From positions 1 through 10,119 of the forward strand of contig CAZVZK010000251.1 in assembly GCA_964630925.1 (NCBI GenBank): 10,119 nt of DNA, given 5' to 3'. Positions 6,982-10,119 of the stretch are shown here, piece by piece. Every line of letters begins with the position of its first letter. The first letter of the stretch is position 1. Source of the stretch: RGDT01 sp964630925 (GTDB lineage: Bacteria > Planctomycetota > Planctomycetia > Gemmatales > Gemmataceae). Below the pieces are notes generated by a model that was given only the letters and a program-made list of their open reading frames with translations, was not told where the DNA came from and ran no database searches. The position numbers were made by a program, and so were the translations under genes.

Positions 6982-7009
6982 TGACCCCTGACCCCTGACC
7001 CCTGACCCC
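6982..7009 (-). repeat. Heptamer array, right arm: 4 x TGACCCC (inverted copy)
   Basis: There are four exact copies of TGACCCC, the inverted counterpart of the left array with the same copy number. Identical copy number in both arms suggests the element was copied as a palindrome or is kept matched by hairpin-templated repair. Confidence 0.95.
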
Positions 7010-7031
7010 TATCCGGGGTACACTCTCCCTC

Positions 7032-8450
7032 ATGAGCCACCCACACGCCTTCCCCTGGCTGCACCCCCTCGCGCCCGAGGGGCTGGCCGTCCCCAGCCGC
7101 CGCAACCTCCTCAAGGCCGGTCTCGCCGGCCTCGCCGGGCTGTCGCTGCCGGCCCTCCTCCACGCCCGCGACGCCCGCCGCGCCCCCTCCGGCAAGAGCG
7201 TCATCCTCCTGTGGATGACCGGCGGCCCCTCCCACATCGACACCTGGGACCCCAAGCCCACCCGCCCACCCGAGAACAGAGGCCCCTTTTCCGTCATCCG
7301 CACCGCCGTCCCGGGCGCCATCATCTGCGAGCACCTCCCCAAACAGGCCGCGATGATGCAGCGTCTCACGCTCATCCGCTCGGTGGACGCCCGCGGCAGC
7401 AACCACGAGCCCGACCACCTCTTCCAGACCGCCGACCCCGCCGCCGCCCCCCGCGTCAACCCGCGTGCCCGCGAGTGCCCCTCCATCGCGTCCCTCGTCT
7501 CGCGCTTCCACGGCCCCAACCACCCCGCCATGCCCGCTTCCGTCGCCTTCATCCGCTCGCGCTCGCACATCGCCTTCGCCGGACGCCTCGGCCACGCCCA
7601 CGACCCCTTCCTCGCCAGCTCCGCCACACGCCTCCCCGTCTACGACGTGGTCGGAAAGGACACCGGTACCCTCAGCGACCCCGCGTACTTCCGCCTCGGC
7701 ACGGGCTTGACGCACGAGCGTCTCGAGGACCGCCGGGACCTCTCGCGCCGCTTCGACGGCGCACGCCGGGCCGTCGATTCGCCCGCCGCCGGCGCCCTCG
7801 ACGCCCACACGCGCCGGGCCATCGACTTCCTCGCCGGGCGGCGCTTGCAGGAGGCCCTCGACATCGAGCGCGAGCCGGCCCGCAACCGCGAGCGGTACGG
7901 CAAGCACCTCTGGTGCCAGCAGGCGCTGCTGTGCCGCCGCCTCGTCGAGGCCGGCGCCGCCTTCGTCACCCTCGACCTGAGCTACCACCCCGCCTCGGGC
8001 ACCTGGGACACGCACGGCGACAACATCCCGCCCTACGGCGGCATCAGCAAGGGCCTCAAGCCGCTGCTGCCGCTCTTCGACCACCTCCACACGACCCTCA
8101 TCGATGACCTGGCCCAGCGCGGCAAACTCGACGACACGCTGGTGATCGCGATGGGCGAGTTCGGACGCACCCCGCAGCTCGGCACGCAGGGCAGCACCGA
8201 CGGCCGCAACCACTGGCCCTTCGTCCTGTCGATGTGTCTGGCCGGCGGCGGCCTGCGTCACGGCCAGGTGATCGGCTCGACGGACCGCGACGGGGGGCAG
8301 GTGGCGACGCGCCCGGTCCGCCCCGCCGACCTCGCCGCGACGATCTACCGTCACATGGGCGTCCCCATCGACGGCGAGTATCACGACGCCCTGGGCAGGC
8401 CCTTCCCGCTGATCCCCGCCGAGGGCAAGCCACTCGCCGAGCTGTTCTGA
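7032..8450 (+). CDS. DUF1501 family protein, Tat-type leader, sulfatase/phosphatase-like fold
   Basis: This 472-aa protein belongs to the DUF1501 family, abundant in Planctomycetes and related to the alkaline phosphatase/sulfatase superfamily. The N-terminus carries SRRNLLKAG (22-30) followed by a hydrophobic Ala/Leu/Gly stretch ending near ALLHA (41-45), a Tat-like leader with a longer than usual n-region. Family motifs follow: MTGGPSHIDTWDPKP (62-76), GTWDTHGDN (323-331), VIAMGEFGRTP (371-381), DGRNHWP (390-396) and RPADLAATIYRHMG (430-443). Asp, His and Glu in these motifs are the likely metal or catalytic positions. The biochemical activity is not established. Members are often next to DUF1549/DUF1553 cytochrome-type proteins; none is in this window. 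No strong Shine-Dalgarno site precedes ATG 7032, and the large palindrome ends 16 nt before it, so initiation may be weak or leaderless. The kinase gene follows after 20 nt. Confidence 0.92.
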   Translation: MSHPHAFPWLHPLAPEGLAVPSRRNLLKAGLAGLAGLSLPALLHARDARRAPSGKSVILLWMTGGPSHIDTWDPKPTRPPENRGPFSVIRTAVPGAIICEHLPKQAAMMQRLTLIRSVDARGSNHEPDHLFQTADPAAAPRVNPRARECPSIASLVSRFHGPNHPAMPASVAFIRSRSHIAFAGRLGHAHDPFLASSATRLPVYDVVGKDTGTLSDPAYFRLGTGLTHERLEDRRDLSRRFDGARRAVDSPAAGALDAHTRRAIDFLAGRRLQEALDIEREPARNRERYGKHLWCQQALLCRRLVEAGAAFVTLDLSYHPASGTWDTHGDNIPPYGGISKGLKPLLPLFDHLHTTLIDDLAQRGKLDDTLVIAMGEFGRTPQLGTQGSTDGRNHWPFVLSMCLAGGGLRHGQVIGSTDRDGGQVATRPVRPADLAATIYRHMGVPIDGEYHDALGRPFPLIPAEGKPLAELF

Positions 8451-8470
8451 CCGCCTCGCGGAGAGCCCGC

Positions 8471-9961
8471 ATGCCCGATCCGACGTACGACTCCGCCTTG
8501 ACCGCGTCGCACCCCCTCGCGGACAGGGATGCGGAGTGGCCCGTCGTGCCGGGATGCCGCATCGAGAAGGAGCTGGGCCGTGGGGGCATGGGCGTCGTCT
8601 ACCAGGCCGTGCAGGAGCGGCTCAACCGCCGCGTGGCCCTCAAGGTGATCCGCGCCCAGGAGTTCGCCTCGCCGCGCGACGTCCTCCGCTTCCGCTTCGA
8701 GGCCGAGGCCGCCGCCTCCCTCGCCCACCCCGGCATCGTCGCCATCCACGAGGTGGGCGAACACGCCGGCCTCGTCTGGTACGTCATGCAGCTCGTCGAG
8801 GGCGAGACCCTCGCCGACCTTCTGCGTCGCGGCCCGCTGGCTCCCGACGGGGCGGCCCGGCTGGTGGCGCGTCTCGCGCGGGCGGTGCACCATGCGCACG
8901 AGCGCGGCATCCTGCACCGCGACATCAAGCCCGCCAACGTCCTCCTCGACGCCGACGGCCTGCCGCACCTGGCCGACCTCGGCCTGGCCCGCCGGCTCGA
9001 CGGCGTCGGCGACCTGACCCAAAGCGGCGCCCTCGTCGGCACCCCGCGTTACATGGCCCCCGAGCAGGCCGGCGGCGCGGGCGGCTTGACCACAGCCGCC
9101 GACGTGTGGTCGCTCGGCGTCATCCTCTACGAGTGCCTCACCGGGCGCGTCCCGTTCGCCGGGGCGACGCTGCCCGACCTGCTGGACAACATCCGCCACG
9201 CCGCCGTGTCAGGCCCGCGCGAGCTGGCCCCGTCCGTCCCCGCCGACCTGGAGGCCGTCTGCCTCACCGCGCTGGAGAAGGACCCCGCCGCCCGCTACGC
9301 CTCCGCCCTCCATCTGGCCGAGGACATCGAACGCTGCCTCGCCGGCGAGCCGATCTCCAGGCAATCGGGCCTGCTGGCGCGCGTGGCCAGCGCCTTGAGC
9401 TACACCCCCTCAGTGGCCAGCCTGGCGACCGAGGGCGCGCTCTGGTGGGGTGTGCTGCTGAATGTGGTGGGAGGCGGAGCCGTGGCCGTGTTGCTCTGGG
9501 CGGGCGGGCCTGTCGCCGGGCTGTGGCTCGTGACGGGGGCCTTTGGGGCCGCCTCGCTGGCCGTCATGGTTTGTTACCACGGCCGCTTGCAATTGGCCTT
9601 GCTGACCGCACGCGAGCGATTCAGCGTGGCCGCGCACCTCGGTGAGACGTTCGCCACCTTCTTTCTGCTGGCCGCCGTCACCCCTCCGGACCCCTGGGCA
9701 GACGCCGCACCCGTGTCGGCCATCTACTTCCCGGCCATGGCGATCCTGCGCGGCCTGGTGGCATTCGTGCACGGCCAATCCCACGGCGGCTGGGGTTACA
9801 TCAACGGCCTCGTTCTCATGGCGATGTCCGTCCCGTGCCGCCTGTTCCCCTTCGCGGCCCCGCTCCTGGTCGGTGGCTCTTCCGCGGCCATGTTCGCGTT
9901 CACGGCGGTGGTGATCCGCGCCCAGGTCGAGGCGGCCCGCGCCCGCGAACCGTGCCACTAG
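8471..9961 (+). CDS. Membrane-anchored Hanks-type Ser/Thr protein kinase
   Basis: This is a 496-aa protein. ATG 8471 is preceded by GGAGA with 6-nt spacing; the open frame extends upstream only inside the DUF1501 gene. Residues about 30-292 form a complete PknB-like kinase domain: Gly loop GRGGMGVVY (36-44), VALKV with Lys58, helix C Glu77, HRDIKPAN (149-156) with catalytic Asp151, DLG in place of DFG (Asp169), activation segment VGTPRYMAPEQ (189-199) and DVWSLGVILYE (211-221). All key residues are present, so it should be active and, being an RD kinase, regulated by activation-loop phosphorylation. After a short linker come about six hydrophobic helices (near 325-343, 348-369, 386-404, 417-434, 443-466 and 467-484) and a short basic-acidic tail. 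No PASTA, WD40, TPR or FHA domain is seen. The kinase is cytoplasmic and the membrane part is a possible sensor. It is likely co-transcribed with the DUF1501 gene. Confidence 0.93.
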   Translation: MPDPTYDSALTASHPLADRDAEWPVVPGCRIEKELGRGGMGVVYQAVQERLNRRVALKVIRAQEFASPRDVLRFRFEAEAAASLAHPGIVAIHEVGEHAGLVWYVMQLVEGETLADLLRRGPLAPDGAARLVARLARAVHHAHERGILHRDIKPANVLLDADGLPHLADLGLARRLDGVGDLTQSGALVGTPRYMAPEQAGGAGGLTTAADVWSLGVILYECLTGRVPFAGATLPDLLDNIRHAAVSGPRELAPSVPADLEAVCLTALEKDPAARYASALHLAEDIERCLAGEPISRQSGLLARVASALSYTPSVASLATEGALWWGVLLNVVGGGAVAVLLWAGGPVAGLWLVTGAFGAASLAVMVCYHGRLQLALLTARERFSVAAHLGETFATFFLLAAVTPPDPWADAAPVSAIYFPAMAILRGLVAFVHGQSHGGWGYINGLVLMAMSVPCRLFPFAAPLLVGGSSAAMFAFTAVVIRAQVEAARAREPCH

Positions 9962-10021
9962 GCTTCCTCCACCGGTTTCCGCCATTCCAGGGACGGGATC
10001 ACCGTCGGTGGCACGACGGGG

Positions 10022-10119
10022 TCACAGCTTCAAGAACAGCCGCCGCTTCTCCAGATAACGGAGGAACCACCGTAAAAGGGTTGGCGCAAGTAGACACCCC
10101 GAAAACGCTAGGGAATACG
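10022..10119 (-). CDS. Possible C-terminus of a convergent gene, cut by window edge
   Basis: On the minus strand a frame is open from the right edge to a stop at 10024-10022. Its last residues read LLRWFLRYLEKRRLFLKL, a hydrophobic stretch with a basic tail like the end of a membrane protein. Codon third positions are not strongly G/C at the edge, and another minus-strand frame is also open here, so support is weak. The 60 bases between it and the kinase stop hold no clear bidirectional terminator; only a weak CCACCG/CGGTGG pair (9969-9974, 10006-10011) is visible. If not coding, 9962-10119 is an intergenic stretch of lower GC than the rest. Confidence 0.22.
   Translation of the reverse strand, partial: YSLAFSGCLLAPTLLRWFLRYLEKRRLFLKL

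Larger units (their letters stand above)
6864..7015. repeat. 152-bp palindromic element with 34-bp perfect arms
   Basis: Bases 6864-6897 are the exact reverse complement of 6982-7015 (34 bp). Each arm has a 6-bp outer end (CGGATA / TATCCG) and four heptamers. Inside, GTGAACAGCCAAG (6898-6910) is the exact complement of 6955-6967, and AACAGCCAGTGA (6914-6925) of 6964-6975; these two pairings share bases and exclude each other. The middle (6926-6954) is unpaired. The element begins at the base after the dehydrogenase TGA and ends 16 nt before the DUF1501 ATG. As RNA it would form a very stable hairpin, which could end transcription or protect the upstream mRNA, although no U-run follows. No target-site duplication or coding capacity is visible. 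It looks like a MITE- or STRR-type repeat. Confidence 0.92.

Noticed and set aside
6870..7009. Heptamer arrays as a CRISPR array or iteron origin
   Set aside because: Units are 7 bp with no spacers, and the two arrays are inverted to each other. There is no cas or rep gene nearby.
6978..8384. Long minus-strand open frame opposite the DUF1501 gene
   Set aside because: It is a shadow of a gene with clear family motifs, and its translation is Gly/Ala/Glu-rich without recognisable structure.
10032..10041. AAGAACAGCC also present inside the palindrome (6911-6920)
   Set aside because: A shared 10-mer without flanking similarity is compatible with chance and does not show a second copy of the element.

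Overview
The window is very GC-rich DNA with strong G/C bias at third codon positions. It probably comes from a planctomycete, most likely the Gemmataceae/Isosphaeraceae side. The main pointers are a DUF1501 protein with a Tat-type leader, a planctomycete-style Hanks Ser/Thr kinase with an appended membrane domain, and the codon usage. The assignment is inferred from gene content, not from a marker gene. All seven confident genes are on the + strand and tightly packed; no rRNA, tRNA, CRISPR array, transposase or phage gene is visible.

Region 1 (154-4655) is a compact three-gene cluster: a secreted clan CD cysteine peptidase resembling family C25 (gingipain-like); an inactive transglutaminase fused to a seven-helix membrane domain; and a RimK-related ATP-grasp ligase. 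The last two are known to occur together and are thought to belong to a peptide or amino-acid ligation system of unknown substrate. In the versions I know, a RimB-like aspartyl protease often accompanies them. Here the first gene is instead a caspase-fold cysteine peptidase. This is the most interesting part of the window.

Region 2 (4742-6863) pairs a 12-helix MFS transporter, probably started from TTG, with a 3-hydroxyisobutyrate-dehydrogenase-like enzyme 4 nt downstream. They look like an uptake-plus-oxidation pair for a small hydroxy acid or related metabolite, but the substrate cannot be read from sequence.

Region 3 (6864-7031) is a spacer almost filled by a 152-bp imperfect palindrome. 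Its 34-bp perfect arms each carry four tandem copies of a heptamer (GGGGTCA / TGACCCC). It starts at the base after the dehydrogenase stop codon and ends 16 nt before the next gene. It may act as a terminator, and it looks like a non-autonomous repeat element.

Region 4 (7032-9961) holds a DUF1501 protein (alkaline-phosphatase/sulfatase-like fold, exported) followed 20 nt later by a membrane-anchored Ser/Thr kinase with about six C-terminal helices. The final 158 bases contain no confident gene; a short minus-strand frame running off the right edge could be the end of a convergent gene.
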